Shown here: positions 9,598 through 17,811 of the stretch, piece after piece | Layout of the letters: every line of letters starts with the position of its first letter | How positions within the stretch are numbered: the stretch's first letter is position 1 | NCBI GenBank assembly: GCA_017556745.1 | Contig: JAFYMF010000030.1 | Location: 1 to 61,655, forward strand | Source of the DNA: Clostridia bacterium | GTDB taxonomy: Bacteria > Bacillota > Clostridia > Oscillospirales > CAG-272 | Direction: 5' to 3' | DNA: 61,655 nucleotides | Made by a program: the position numbers and the translations under genes | Notes under the pieces: generated by a model | What the model was told of the DNA's origin: nothing | Database searches by the model: none | The model's input: the letters and a program-made list of their open reading frames with translations, nothing else

Positions 9598-10038
9598 ATG
9601 AAAAAAAAGAAAGCCGCATCATCTGCGGTAGCCGCACCGTCTGCGGCAGAAAAAAGTAAAAAACTTAAAAAAGCATTGTCCCGACTCGGTTTACTGCTTC
9701 TCATTTTTGCGCTTTTTATAACGGTATATGAAATCTCTTTGATATTCCGTTTTTGTGAGATGTTGACTCTCGTTTATTACGTTCTTGCAGGTGTCGGTGT
9801 GGTGGCTGTGTTTCTCCTCAACCGTGGCTTTAATTCAAAGCCTACCAAGAAGGAGGATCTGTCTGACGAGATGACAGATGAAGAAAAGGATGCATATCTC
9901 GAGGAAGAAAAGCGCCGAATGGGTATATCAAGGGTGATTATGTATTTTCTTCTGCCTTTGATAGTAGTTATCTTCATTGATCTGCTGGATCTGTATTTCA
10001 GAGATCTGATCAATTCCTTTATCGGTAAAAAGTCGTGA
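9598..10038 (+). CDS. Small two-helix membrane protein, unknown
   Basis: A 146-residue protein with a Lys-rich N-terminus (KKKKAAS), membrane segments at about residues 28-47 and 54-71, an acidic loop (KKEDLSDEMTDEEKDAYLEEEKRR) and a third hydrophobic segment near residues 108-125. I do not recognise the family. The ATG at 9598 is chosen over a TTG at 9589 because GAGGA lies 10 bases upstream. Its stop overlaps the GTG start of the YycJ-like gene by four bases, so expression is coupled to it. Confidence 0.65.
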   Translation: MKKKKAASSAVAAPSAAEKSKKLKKALSRLGLLLLIFALFITVYEISLIFRFCEMLTLVYYVLAGVGVVAVFLLNRGFNSKPTKKEDLSDEMTDEEKDAYLEEEKRRMGISRVIMYFLLPLIVVIFIDLLDLYFRDLINSFIGKKS

Positions 10039-10808
10039 GTAAAATACGTTTGTACACCCTGTATTCAGGGTCAAAGGGTAATGCTTCATATGTCCGCTGC
10101 GGCTCTACCGCGATTCTCATTGACGGTGGAAAAAGTGCACGTACCCTTGAGAGTGCACTATCTCTTGTCGGAGGGAATATGCGGGAGATCAGTGCTGTGT
10201 TCGTTACTCACGAGCATGCGGATCATATAAGTGCCCTTGAGATCATTTCCAAGAAATACCATATACCGGTACATATGACCGAGGCATCGGCAGTAAAGGG
10301 GGTTCCCCCCACCAGCCATCTTTCCTCGGTAGTAAGGCTTCATCCACCCATATACAGTGAGAATGTGGGGGAGCTGACTGTCACCTCATTTCTTCTGTCC
10401 CATGACAGTAATATGTGCGTGGGTTATCGCATAGACAGTGAGGATGACTCTGTTGGCATACTCACCGACACCGGATACATAAGCGAGTCTGCTCTCGCGG
10501 CGCTTTCCGGGTGCAGGTCAGTGGTGCTTGAGGCAAATCACGACATAAAGATGTTAAAAGAGGGCAGATATCACTATTCTTTGAAGGAAAGAATACTTTC
10601 CGGGAAAGGACATCTGTCAAACGATGACAGCTCTGCGGCGGCGGTGCATTTTTGCCGCAGTGGAACAGAGAAGATACATCTGGCGCATCTTTCTGAGGAG
10701 AATAATCTTCCCGAGATCGCGCTTAGTGCAGTTGAGAGTGCTTTGAGAGAAGCAGGGCTCAGCGCCACAGTGTCGGTGGCATCTCCCGATAGTGTGACGG
10801 AGGTTTGA
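10035..10808 (+). CDS. YycJ/WalJ-like MBL-fold hydrolase
   Basis: A 257-residue metallo-beta-lactamase-fold protein. It has the family pattern YSGSKGNASYV near the start, the metal-binding motif THEHADH, GILTDTGY, and later EANHD and GHLSNDD. This is the architecture of YycJ/WalJ, a cytosolic exonuclease-like protein linked in Bacillota to cell wall and DNA-replication coordination. The GTG start at 10035 overlaps the previous stop (GTGA). The next gene is rlmH, a pairing that is common in Bacillota (yycJ and rlmH lie near each other in many genomes), although the walRK genes are not present here. Confidence 0.85.
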   Translation: MSKIRLYTLYSGSKGNASYVRCGSTAILIDGGKSARTLESALSLVGGNMREISAVFVTHEHADHISALEIISKKYHIPVHMTEASAVKGVPPTSHLSSVVRLHPPIYSENVGELTVTSFLLSHDSNMCVGYRIDSEDDSVGILTDTGYISESALAALSGCRSVVLEANHDIKMLKEGRYHYSLKERILSGKGHLSNDDSSAAAVHFCRSGTEKIHLAHLSEENNLPEIALSAVESALREAGLSATVSVASPDSVTEV

Positions 10809-10811
10809 CTT

Positions 10812-11294
10812 ATGCTTAAATTTGAGCTTATAACGGTGGGAAGTCTTAAAGAAAAATATCTTAAAGAAGCCACCGACGAATATATGAAAAGGCTGTCCGG
10901 GTATTGTTCTCCCGAGATAAAGGAACTCAAAGAGGTTCGTTTGCCGGAGGATCCCCCTCAGTCAGAGATAGACAGAGCCCTTATTACAGAGGGAAAGAAT
11001 ATACTGTCGAAAATATCTGAGCGGTCATATGTTGTTGTGCTCGCAGTTGAGGGCAAGAGCTTTTCAAGTGAAAAGCTGGCAGAGCATCTCTCCGAGCTTC
11101 CTGTACGGGGGTACAGCTCAGTTACATTTATCATCGGCAGTTCTCACGGACTGTCTCAGGAGGTAAAGCGACGTGCCGATCTTTTGCTGTCGGTATCGGC
11201 TCTTACTTTTCCGCATCAGCTTATGCGTCCGCTATGTCTTGAAATCGTATACCGTTGTTTAAGTATTATCAACGGTAGCAGATACCATAAATAA
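10812..11294 (+). CDS. rlmH: 23S rRNA (pseudouridine1915-N3)-methyltransferase
   Basis: A 160-residue SPOUT-class methyltransferase. The conserved C-terminal knot is clear: VTFIIGSSHGLSQEVKRRADLLLSVS followed by FPHQLMRPLCLEIVYRCLSIINGSRYHK. It methylates pseudouridine 1915 in helix 69 of 23S rRNA on assembled ribosomes, using S-adenosylmethionine. Length is standard for the family. It starts 3 bases after the stop of the YycJ-like gene and is part of the same transcript. Confidence 0.96.
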   Translation: MLKFELITVGSLKEKYLKEATDEYMKRLSGYCSPEIKELKEVRLPEDPPQSEIDRALITEGKNILSKISERSYVVVLAVEGKSFSSEKLAEHLSELPVRGYSSVTFIIGSSHGLSQEVKRRADLLLSVSALTFPHQLMRPLCLEIVYRCLSIINGSRYHK

Positions 11295-11319
11295 TTTTTT
11301 TTGAAAGGGAACGATTGAT

Positions 11320-12900
11320 ATGAAAAACGTTGGCAGATCGATTGGTGCAGTTTTGGCGGTGATTATCTTTGCATTTATCTGTGTTGCCGCTATACTCTAT
11401 GCGCGAGGCGTTTTCGACATCTCCTTTATAGACAGAAATGCAGGTACCAAGGATACAGAGGAGAATTCCCACGATACCCTTCCTCCCCTTGAGACCGGTC
11501 CCGCCCCCGAATATGAGAATATAGAGGACATGGGTGCTCCGGAGACCGTCGGTGCCGGAACGGTAAAGTTTGAAAATTCGGCAGATCTTCTTGCCGGCGG
11601 ATCAACGATTGATACCTCCGTTTACTCTGCCGAAAAGCATACTCTGGCTCTTGTGAATCCTGCACTTACCCTTCCGAATGTTTATTCCTACAGACAGATG
11701 TGGGATGAGGTGAACGTAAAGAAGGAAGGAGATAACGGCGGATACATCGGAGCTACAGAATTTGTGCTGAGGGACAGAACTGTTATTACCCTTTATGCAG
11801 GCTATATTATTTACGACTGCGGCGGTACCATGTATCTTCTTGACAATGTGGGAAATCCCCTCGTTACATTTAATGATGGCGATATTAAGCCTGCATATCA
11901 TTATAACGCGTACGGCGAGCCTCTCTTTCTCTACAACGGCCGTTACTGTCACTATGACGATGCAAATAAGCTGATGAGTGAAGAGGATGTTACCTATGTT
12001 CACGAGGTTGACAGTATAGGTGTATATTTTGAGCATGCTCCCGAATACGGCAGAGGAATGGGAGAGACCAGATTCCGTAATGATACTAATTGGAAGTGGT
12101 CATTTATAAATTCCAACAATCCCGATATTTATAAATATTACGGTCTGTACAATTTCTCCGAGTCTCTTGCGGCAGCTATGGAACTGAGGATCAGAGAGGT
12201 TACCCGAGAGGGTGTGGAGCTTGAAGTTACCGATGACAACGGATTCCCGGTAATTGATGAAAACGGTGATGTCAAGACCGGCACTGCAACGGTAGTCACC
12301 TATGAAAAGAACTATCAGCTTAACTTCCTTGATACAGCAGGTAAGACCAAGCTTTCAGGTGACAAGACCTTTATCGACGGTGACGGTAACATCGTGTTCT
12401 CTACTTGGCAGAAGCCTCTCTTTACCCACGGTAAGGAAGCTATGGGCTATCTTTATTTTGAAAACGGACTTTGCAGAGTAAGAGAGATAACCACCGATCT
12501 TACCTCTCCCGAAAAGAAAATTTATTCCGACACCGATTATATTATAAAGAATGACGGCAGTCGTTTCCCTCTTCCCGAGGGATATACCGTGGTTTCTTAT
12601 TCATGCGGTATGATCCTTTTTGAGAAGGATGGAAAATACGGTTTTATGAATTATAACGGCGAATGGGTAGTACAGCCGGTATACAGTTATGCAGAGCCTT
12701 ATTTTGAGGGTCTTGCGGTTATTGGCCTTGAGAACGGAAAGAAGGCAATGATAGACACTGCGGGCAACACTGTAATTCCTTTTGCATATCAGTACATTTC
12801 AAATGCCTCTTCCGGTGTGATCGCACTTTACGACAGTGAGACAGGCTGGCAGATAGTTCACAAAATGACAAAGCTCGCATCAGCTCCGGCGGCAGAATAA
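11320..12900 (+). CDS. WG-repeat protein with N-terminal membrane anchor
   Basis: A 526-residue protein with one N-terminal membrane helix (about residues 7-29), then a low-complexity acidic linker, then an extracellular domain. The last 170 residues contain WG-type repeats (LFEKDGKYGFMNYNGEWVVQPVYSYAEPYFEGLAVI and ENGKKAMIDTAGNTVIPFAYQYIS), which fold as beta-hairpin solenoids. Family members are usually surface or secreted proteins of unknown role. It follows rlmH by 25 bases and is the last gene before the strong terminator at 13004-13051. Confidence 0.8.
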   Translation: MKNVGRSIGAVLAVIIFAFICVAAILYARGVFDISFIDRNAGTKDTEENSHDTLPPLETGPAPEYENIEDMGAPETVGAGTVKFENSADLLAGGSTIDTSVYSAEKHTLALVNPALTLPNVYSYRQMWDEVNVKKEGDNGGYIGATEFVLRDRTVITLYAGYIIYDCGGTMYLLDNVGNPLVTFNDGDIKPAYHYNAYGEPLFLYNGRYCHYDDANKLMSEEDVTYVHEVDSIGVYFEHAPEYGRGMGETRFRNDTNWKWSFINSNNPDIYKYYGLYNFSESLAAAMELRIREVTREGVELEVTDDNGFPVIDENGDVKTGTATVVTYEKNYQLNFLDTAGKTKLSGDKTFIDGDGNIVFSTWQKPLFTHGKEAMGYLYFENGLCRVREITTDLTSPEKKIYSDTDYIIKNDGSRFPLPEGYTVVSYSCGMILFEKDGKYGFMNYNGEWVVQPVYSYAEPYFEGLAVIGLENGKKAMIDTAGNTVIPFAYQYISNASSGVIALYDSETGWQIVHKMTKLASAPAAE

Positions 12901-13003
12901 TTTCCACCCAGAAAACACAATGCTTTTTGGCAGTTTCATTCTTCCGTCACATAATCATCACTGCTGTAGGATATACTCATTGGCGTGATAGATTTGTTTT
13001 GAT

Positions 13004-13051
13004 AAAAATATTGCCGCCCTCTTTCACATTATGGGGGGCGGCAATATTTTT
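13004..13051 (+). terminator. Strong intrinsic terminator
   Basis: A 16-base stem arm (AAAAATATTGCCGCCC paired with its complement) flanks a 16-base loop and ends in TTTTT. It closes the galK to WG-repeat transcript. The 100 bases between the WG-repeat stop and this hairpin show no other feature. Confidence 0.9.
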
Positions 13052-13061
13052 GCTTTCTGTA

Positions 13062-13090
13062 TTGACTTTATAGGTCTGTTCGGATATAAT
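13062..13090 (+). promoter_or_regulatory. SigA promoter for the first foldase gene
   Basis: TTGACT (13062-13067), a 17-base spacer and TATAAT (13085-13090), 57 bases upstream of the ATG at 13148. Confidence 0.85.
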
Positions 13091-13147
13091 TATTGTATAT
13101 GCGAAAACCTAAGAGTTGTATATTATTATGTAAAGGTTGGTTTTTTT

Positions 13148-14692
13148 ATGGGAAAAGGAACAAGAAGCAGAGAGAACCGTGAGGTTGATGTTCTCGCTGC
13201 AGCAAACAAGAAGAATACAAACGGAAAGAAGAAGGATAAGACCACACTTATTATCAGCTTGGCAATTATCCTGCTTGTAGGCGTTTGCCTTTTTGCTACC
13301 ATCAGTAACAGTATAGTTAACGGTGGCGGCGCTGTCAGAAGAGTTGTTTCTGTTGAGACAACTAACTATGATATCAACAATGCTATGGTTACTTATTTCT
13401 TCGGCAACATTTATCAGAACTATGTAAACAGTTACTCAAGCTACCCTTCTTATTTGGGTCTTGACGTTAACAAGTCTCTTAAGAATCAGCAGTACGGAAG
13501 CGATGGAACTACCTGGTTTGATTATATCATGGATGCTGCTCTTACTCAGACTAAGCAGACCGTGCTTATGTGTGAGGCGGCAAATGAGGCCGGTATTTCT
13601 CTTTCCGATGACGAGCTTAAGAGTGTAAGCAATTATATTAAGGCAATGAAGCAGCAGGCTAATGCCTCCGGATATACCGGCCTTGACGGTTATCTTTCTG
13701 CAGTTTTCGGCAAGGGTGTAAATGAGGACGTATTCCGTCAGTGCCTTGAGATGGAGCTTCTCTCCAGCAAGTACTACGAGAAGTATGATGGCGAACTTTC
13801 CTATACCGATGAGCAGTACGAAGCTTTTTATTCTGAGCACGACACTAATTTCCTCTACTGTGACTATAAGACCTATAAGTTTACAGTAGACGCAGATTCT
13901 TCCGCTACCACCGAGGAGGAGAGAGCTGCTATTGCCAAGGCTAAGGCTGATGCAGAGGCGCTTGCTGCAGCAAAGACCCCTGAGGAGTTTGATCAGCTTC
14001 TTCGCGATTATCTCATCGCTGAGCTTGATGAGGACAAAAAGGAAGATAAGGCAGAGCTTGATGCTATAGACAAGAAGATCGAGAATACTTTGGTTGAGCT
14101 GTATGCACATAATACCACAAGCGACTTTGCAAAGTGGGCGTTTGAGGATGGAAGAGCAGCAAACGATACCAAGGTAATTGAGGGTGACGGATATGCATCA
14201 GTATATATGATAGTTAAGCCCACCTACCGTAACGAGGATCCTACCAAGAATCTTCGCAGAATAATTATTGCAACCTCCGAGTACGAGAGTAAGGATGCTG
14301 CTAAGGCAAAGGCTGATGAGATCCTTGCGGAGTTCCTTGCAGGTGATAAGACCGGTGAGGCATTCGCAGAGTTTGCAAAAGAGTATTCCTATGACGGCTC
14401 CGCTGCTGAGAACGGCGGTCTTTACGAGAACTATGCAGCCGGTTCAAGCTACGGAAGCAAGCTTGATGCTTGGTGCAACGAGGATGACCGTAAGATCGGC
14501 GATGCAGCTGTTGTTGAGAATGCTACCTACGGCTACGAGGTCGTATTCTATGAGTCCGACGGTATCGCTGAGTGGAAGAAGGTAGCTGACCAGCAGCTCA
14601 GAGCAGAGGATTTCGAGGCAAAGATAGAGGCTCTTGCAGAGCAGTTTGAATACACCGAAAATAAGGACAAGCTTTATAAGATCGACGCATAA
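13148..14692 (+). CDS. Parvulin-like (SurA/PrsA type) peptidylprolyl isomerase, membrane anchored
   Basis: A 514-residue protein with a basic N-terminus, one membrane helix at about residues 34-55, an N-terminal helical chaperone part and a C-terminal parvulin-like domain (NLRRIIIATSEYESKDAAKAKADEIL, then FAKEYSYDGSAAENGGLYENY and GYEVVFYES). This is the layout of PrsA/SurA foldases that help exported proteins fold. An acidic, Ala-rich coiled-coil insert lies at residues about 258-315. The ATG at 13148 is chosen because AAAGG lies about 11 bases upstream and the longer reading frame would run across the promoter. The next gene encodes a paralogue with the same internal pattern (LGLDVNKSLKNQQYG...TWFDYIMDAAL), which points to an old duplication. 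Confidence 0.82.
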   Translation: MGKGTRSRENREVDVLAAANKKNTNGKKKDKTTLIISLAIILLVGVCLFATISNSIVNGGGAVRRVVSVETTNYDINNAMVTYFFGNIYQNYVNSYSSYPSYLGLDVNKSLKNQQYGSDGTTWFDYIMDAALTQTKQTVLMCEAANEAGISLSDDELKSVSNYIKAMKQQANASGYTGLDGYLSAVFGKGVNEDVFRQCLEMELLSSKYYEKYDGELSYTDEQYEAFYSEHDTNFLYCDYKTYKFTVDADSSATTEEERAAIAKAKADAEALAAAKTPEEFDQLLRDYLIAELDEDKKEDKAELDAIDKKIENTLVELYAHNTTSDFAKWAFEDGRAANDTKVIEGDGYASVYMIVKPTYRNEDPTKNLRRIIIATSEYESKDAAKAKADEILAEFLAGDKTGEAFAEFAKEYSYDGSAAENGGLYENYAAGSSYGSKLDAWCNEDDRKIGDAAVVENATYGYEVVFYESDGIAEWKKVADQQLRAEDFEAKIEALAEQFEYTENKDKLYKIDA

Positions 14693-14700
14693 GTACTGTC

Positions 14701-14787
14701 AACGGCTGTATTGTTTGATTATTTAAGTATATTGGGGGAGGGTATATCCCTTCCCCAAATATACCGTAATCAAGACAGCCGTTTTTT
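14701..14787 (+). terminator. Two-tier terminator between the foldase paralogues
   Basis: An outer stem (AACGGCTGT, 14701-14709, with ACAGCCGTT, 14775-14783) leads directly into a T run. A second strong stem, TTGGGGGAGGG against CCCTTCCCCAA, lies inside it. The outer stem makes it a terminator; the inner one could act on its own as a pause or stability element. Confidence 0.75.
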
Positions 14788-14840
14788 GACTTTGATTAAC
14801 TGGATATTCAGATATAGTAAAAGAAAGGAACTTTTTCGGT

Positions 14841-16322
14841 ATGAAAAAAATTACAGCGCTTTTCCTTGCCCTTATATTTATTTGTTTGTCTCTTTTTTCC
14901 TGTTCAGGTAACGGAGGAGGGACCTTAGATGTTACCGATGACGGTAATGATACTACTGCATCCGAAGAACAGGTACCCACAATAGACGGTAGTCAGATTG
15001 CTATCACCACCGACAATTTTTCTGTTGATCTTTCTGTTGTTTCATTTTTCTTTTACGAGATATACAACGCTGACGTAAGCCAGTACGGCAGTTATATGTC
15101 TCTTATGGGACTTGATACCACAAAGCCTCTCAAGGATCAGACATACGGTGATGCTACCTGGTTTGATTTTTACCTTGACTCAGCACTTGAGAGAATTGAG
15201 TCAATTCTTCTTTTCTGCGAATATGCAAACGAAAACGGAATTGAGCTTTCCGAAGCTGACAGGAATGAAATTGATACCAGTATAAGCCAGATAGCCTCTC
15301 AGGCGGCAAGAGAGAATACTACCACAGATGCACTTATCTCAAAGTACTACGGTCCGATCGTCAACGAGCAGGTGTTCAGAAAGTGTTTTGAGATCACCGC
15401 TCTCAGCTCCAAGGGCTACGAGCACTATATAAACACCCTTACATACACTGAAGAGGAGTATGAGGAATATTATTCCGCGAATAAGAGCATCTTTGACTGT
15501 GTTGACGTTTACAAATATGCTATTGGTGCAAGTATCCCCGAGGATGCTACCGAGGATGAGGCAAATGCTATTTTGGCAGCAGCAAAGGCAGAGGCAGAGA
15601 GCATCTGTTCAGCCGAATCGGTGGAGGACTTCAAGGCACGTCTCGGAGAACATATAAAGTCTCTCTACACAGGCGAAAACGAGCTTTCTGAGAGTGCGGT
15701 TGAAGCAAGAGTTAACTCTTGTCTTACCGAGGGTGTTTCTGTAAGTGAGCTTGTCGGATTAGGCTTTGCCGAGGATGCTGATTTTACCGTGGGCAGCTAC
15801 ATAGTCAAGGAAAGTAACGCTGATAGTTATCAGCTTGTTTACATAACTACCGAGCCTGCACGTAACAGTAAACTGATTGCGGATATGCGTTATATCCTTC
15901 TTACTTCCGATACCTACTCTACCGAGGCAGAAGCACGTGAGAAGGCCGAGGAGATCCACGGCGAATATCTGGCAGGCACTCCCGGTGTTGAGAGCTTTTC
16001 TGCCCTTGTAAATGAGTATTCCGATGAAACCTATAACAAGGATGTTGGCGGACTTATCGAAGGCCTTTATGAAGGCGGTCTCAGCGATGCAGAGCTTTCT
16101 GCTTGGCTGTTTGACAGAAGCAGAGTTCAGGGTGACACTGCTGTGGTAGGTATATCTGCAGGTATTATGATCGTTTACTTTGAGGCATTCACCGGACAGC
16201 AGTGGGTGCAGGAGGTTCTCTACTATCTCCAGGGTGAGGATTACAAGGTTAAGCTTGAGGAGCTCAAGGGAACTGTAGTATATACCGAGATTGAAGACGT
16301 TATCTCTCAGTTTGAGGCATAA
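14841..16322 (+). CDS. Lipoprotein parvulin-like (PrsA type) peptidylprolyl isomerase
   Basis: A 493-residue lipoprotein (lipobox LFSC, Cys21) with the same chaperone-plus-parvulin layout as its upstream neighbour; shared motifs include LMGLDTTKPLKDQTYGDATWFDFYLDSAL and, in the C-terminal domain, MRYILLTSDTYSTEAEAREKAEEI. It would be attached to the outer face of the membrane and assist folding of secreted proteins, as PrsA does. Whether the isomerase domain is active cannot be judged by eye, because several parvulin active-site positions are not obvious. A ribosome binding site (AAAGGA) precedes the ATG. The terminator at 14701-14787 separates it from its paralogue, so it probably has its own promoter (a weak TATAGT box lies near 14814). 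Confidence 0.82.
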   Translation: MKKITALFLALIFICLSLFSCSGNGGGTLDVTDDGNDTTASEEQVPTIDGSQIAITTDNFSVDLSVVSFFFYEIYNADVSQYGSYMSLMGLDTTKPLKDQTYGDATWFDFYLDSALERIESILLFCEYANENGIELSEADRNEIDTSISQIASQAARENTTTDALISKYYGPIVNEQVFRKCFEITALSSKGYEHYINTLTYTEEEYEEYYSANKSIFDCVDVYKYAIGASIPEDATEDEANAILAAAKAEAESICSAESVEDFKARLGEHIKSLYTGENELSESAVEARVNSCLTEGVSVSELVGLGFAEDADFTVGSYIVKESNADSYQLVYITTEPARNSKLIADMRYILLTSDTYSTEAEAREKAEEIHGEYLAGTPGVESFSALVNEYSDETYNKDVGGLIEGLYEGGLSDAELSAWLFDRSRVQGDTAVVGISAGIMIVYFEAFTGQQWVQEVLYYLQGEDYKVKLEELKGTVVYTEIEDVISQFEA

Positions 16323-16329
16323 CTCTGAA

Positions 16330-16860
16330 ATGGACAAAAATAATAAAACATTTATAACAGCGATGACTGCAATGATGACTGCAGTCATCGTTTGTTTGTC
16401 TTGGGTATCGATCCCCATGCCGTGGGGAGTTCCGATGACTCTTGGGGTATTTGCCGTATCTCTGGCAGGTTACATTACAGGGTCTGTCGGCGGTATTGCC
16501 GCGGTGGTAATATACCTTGCTATAGGTGCTGTCGGTGCACCTGTTTTTGCAGGATTTGCGGGGGGCATAGGACAATTTTTCACCCCGGTGGGCGGTTTCC
16601 TTTTCGGTTACCTTCCTCTTGCCGCGTTTTCCGGATTTGGAAGAAAAAGCAAAAGGGTACTGCCATGTATACTGTATGGACTGGCAGGACTTGTGCTGTG
16701 TCATCTTTTGGGGGTGGTGTTCTTTGCTTTTGTTACAGAAAGAGGCATCCCCGAGGCGCTTTTACTTGCATCCCTTCCGTATATTATTAAGGATGTGATG
16801 CTTGTTATCGCCGCGTCATTTATGTCGCGTGCAGTACTGATCCGCATTAAAGGAAGGTGA
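16330..16860 (+). CDS. bioY: BioY-family biotin ECF transporter substrate-binding subunit
   Basis: A 176-residue integral membrane protein with about six hydrophobic segments. BioY features are the N-terminal MTAVIVCLSWVSIPMPWGVPMTLGVFAVSLAGYITG and the GAPVFAGFAGGIGQFFTPVGGFLFGYL stretch. BioY is the S component that captures biotin for the shared EcfT/EcfA ATPase module, which is not in this window. The ATG at 16330 lies 8 bases after the foldase stop and is preferred over an upstream start that lies inside that gene; the ribosome binding site is weak, suggesting coupling. No biotin repressor site is obvious. Confidence 0.92.
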   Translation: MDKNNKTFITAMTAMMTAVIVCLSWVSIPMPWGVPMTLGVFAVSLAGYITGSVGGIAAVVIYLAIGAVGAPVFAGFAGGIGQFFTPVGGFLFGYLPLAAFSGFGRKSKRVLPCILYGLAGLVLCHLLGVVFFAFVTERGIPEALLLASLPYIIKDVMLVIAASFMSRAVLIRIKGR

Positions 16861-16864
16861 AAAA

Positions 16865-17725
16865 ATGAAAGCAAAATTCGGTCCCGGCGGAAATAGTGAA
16901 TCCTTCTATGCTGATGGAAAAAAGCATAGCTATGAGGCACCTTTATGGGTTAAGGAAAATGGTCTTGATGCCTATGAATATGAGGCAGGAAACGGTGTCA
17001 GAGGAAGTGAAGTCTCATTTCGTCGGGTGGGAGATGCCGCACGCGAGGCGGGAATCCTGATGTCGCTTCACGCACCGTATTATATATCTATTTCAGGTGT
17101 GGAGGAAGAAAAACGGCTGAAGAGCATTGACTATATAAAGCAGAGCCTTGATGCCGCAAGATGGCTTGGCGCGGACATTATCGTCATCCATACCGGATCG
17201 GCGGCAAAAATTGCCCGCAGTGACGCCATGTGCCTTGCCGCAGATACTTTGTCCAGAGCTCTGGAAGCATTTGAAGGTACTGTCTACGGCGATAGCAGTA
17301 TCAGGCTGGGACTTGAAACAATGGGCAAAAAGAATCAGCTGGGTACTCTTGACGAGGTTATTGAGCTATGCCGTATAGATCCGCGGCTTGTACCTGTTGT
17401 TGATTTCGGACATATGAACGCTATGGGGACAGGTGGTATTTTCCCGGATGTTGATGCATACAGAAGGGTTTTTGACAGAATAGGTGATGCTCTCGGTGAT
17501 AATGTTGCTGATGGACTTCATTGCCATTTTTCAAAGATAGAGTATACCTCTGCCGGTGAGAAAAGGCACCTGACATTTTCCGATACCGTATACGGACCGG
17601 AGTTTTATCCCCTTGCCGAGGCGATTGTAAGGGACGGACTTTCTCCCCGCATTATATGTGAGTCTGACGGAACCATGGCGGAGGACGCCTTGGAGATGAA
17701 AAATACCGTTAAGTCCTTGGTTTAA
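16865..17725 (+). CDS. Endonuclease IV-fold TIM-barrel protein
   Basis: A 286-residue protein of the AP endonuclease 2/xylose-isomerase-like TIM-barrel superfamily, closest by eye to endonuclease IV. Candidate zinc ligands are present in order: SLHAPYY, VIHTG, GLETMG, PVVDFGHMNA, GLHCHFSK and IICESDG. Endonuclease IV cleaves DNA at abasic sites. Known Nfo proteins share these His, Glu and Asp positions, but this protein is rather divergent, so a sugar isomerase-like role remains possible. It follows bioY by 4 bases with the ribosome binding site AAGGTGA inside the bioY end, so the two are co-transcribed. Confidence 0.75.
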   Translation: MKAKFGPGGNSESFYADGKKHSYEAPLWVKENGLDAYEYEAGNGVRGSEVSFRRVGDAAREAGILMSLHAPYYISISGVEEEKRLKSIDYIKQSLDAARWLGADIIVIHTGSAAKIARSDAMCLAADTLSRALEAFEGTVYGDSSIRLGLETMGKKNQLGTLDEVIELCRIDPRLVPVVDFGHMNAMGTGGIFPDVDAYRRVFDRIGDALGDNVADGLHCHFSKIEYTSAGEKRHLTFSDTVYGPEFYPLAEAIVRDGLSPRIICESDGTMAEDALEMKNTVKSLV

Positions 17726-17744
17726 AGAGAATATCATAGATAAT

Positions 17745-17780
17745 CCCCCCCGAAATCGCCCTATGACGATATCGGGGGGG
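17745..17780. terminator. Hairpin between convergent genes
   Basis: A G+C-rich stem (seven C followed by GAAATCG, paired with CGATATC and seven G) sits between two converging genes. It lacks a long T run on either side, so termination is likely but not certain. Confidence 0.55.
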
Positions 17781-17811
17781 ATAACGATTTATTTATAGAT
17801 TAGCTGCTTTA

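Noticed and set aside
13436..14110. 224-residue reading frame opposite the first foldase gene
   Set aside because: A shadow of a highly biased coding strand; no ribosome binding site and no recognisable protein.
16330..16860. Biotin-repressor-controlled promoter in front of bioY
   Set aside because: bioY begins eight bases after the foldase gene; there is no promoter or BirA-like operator.
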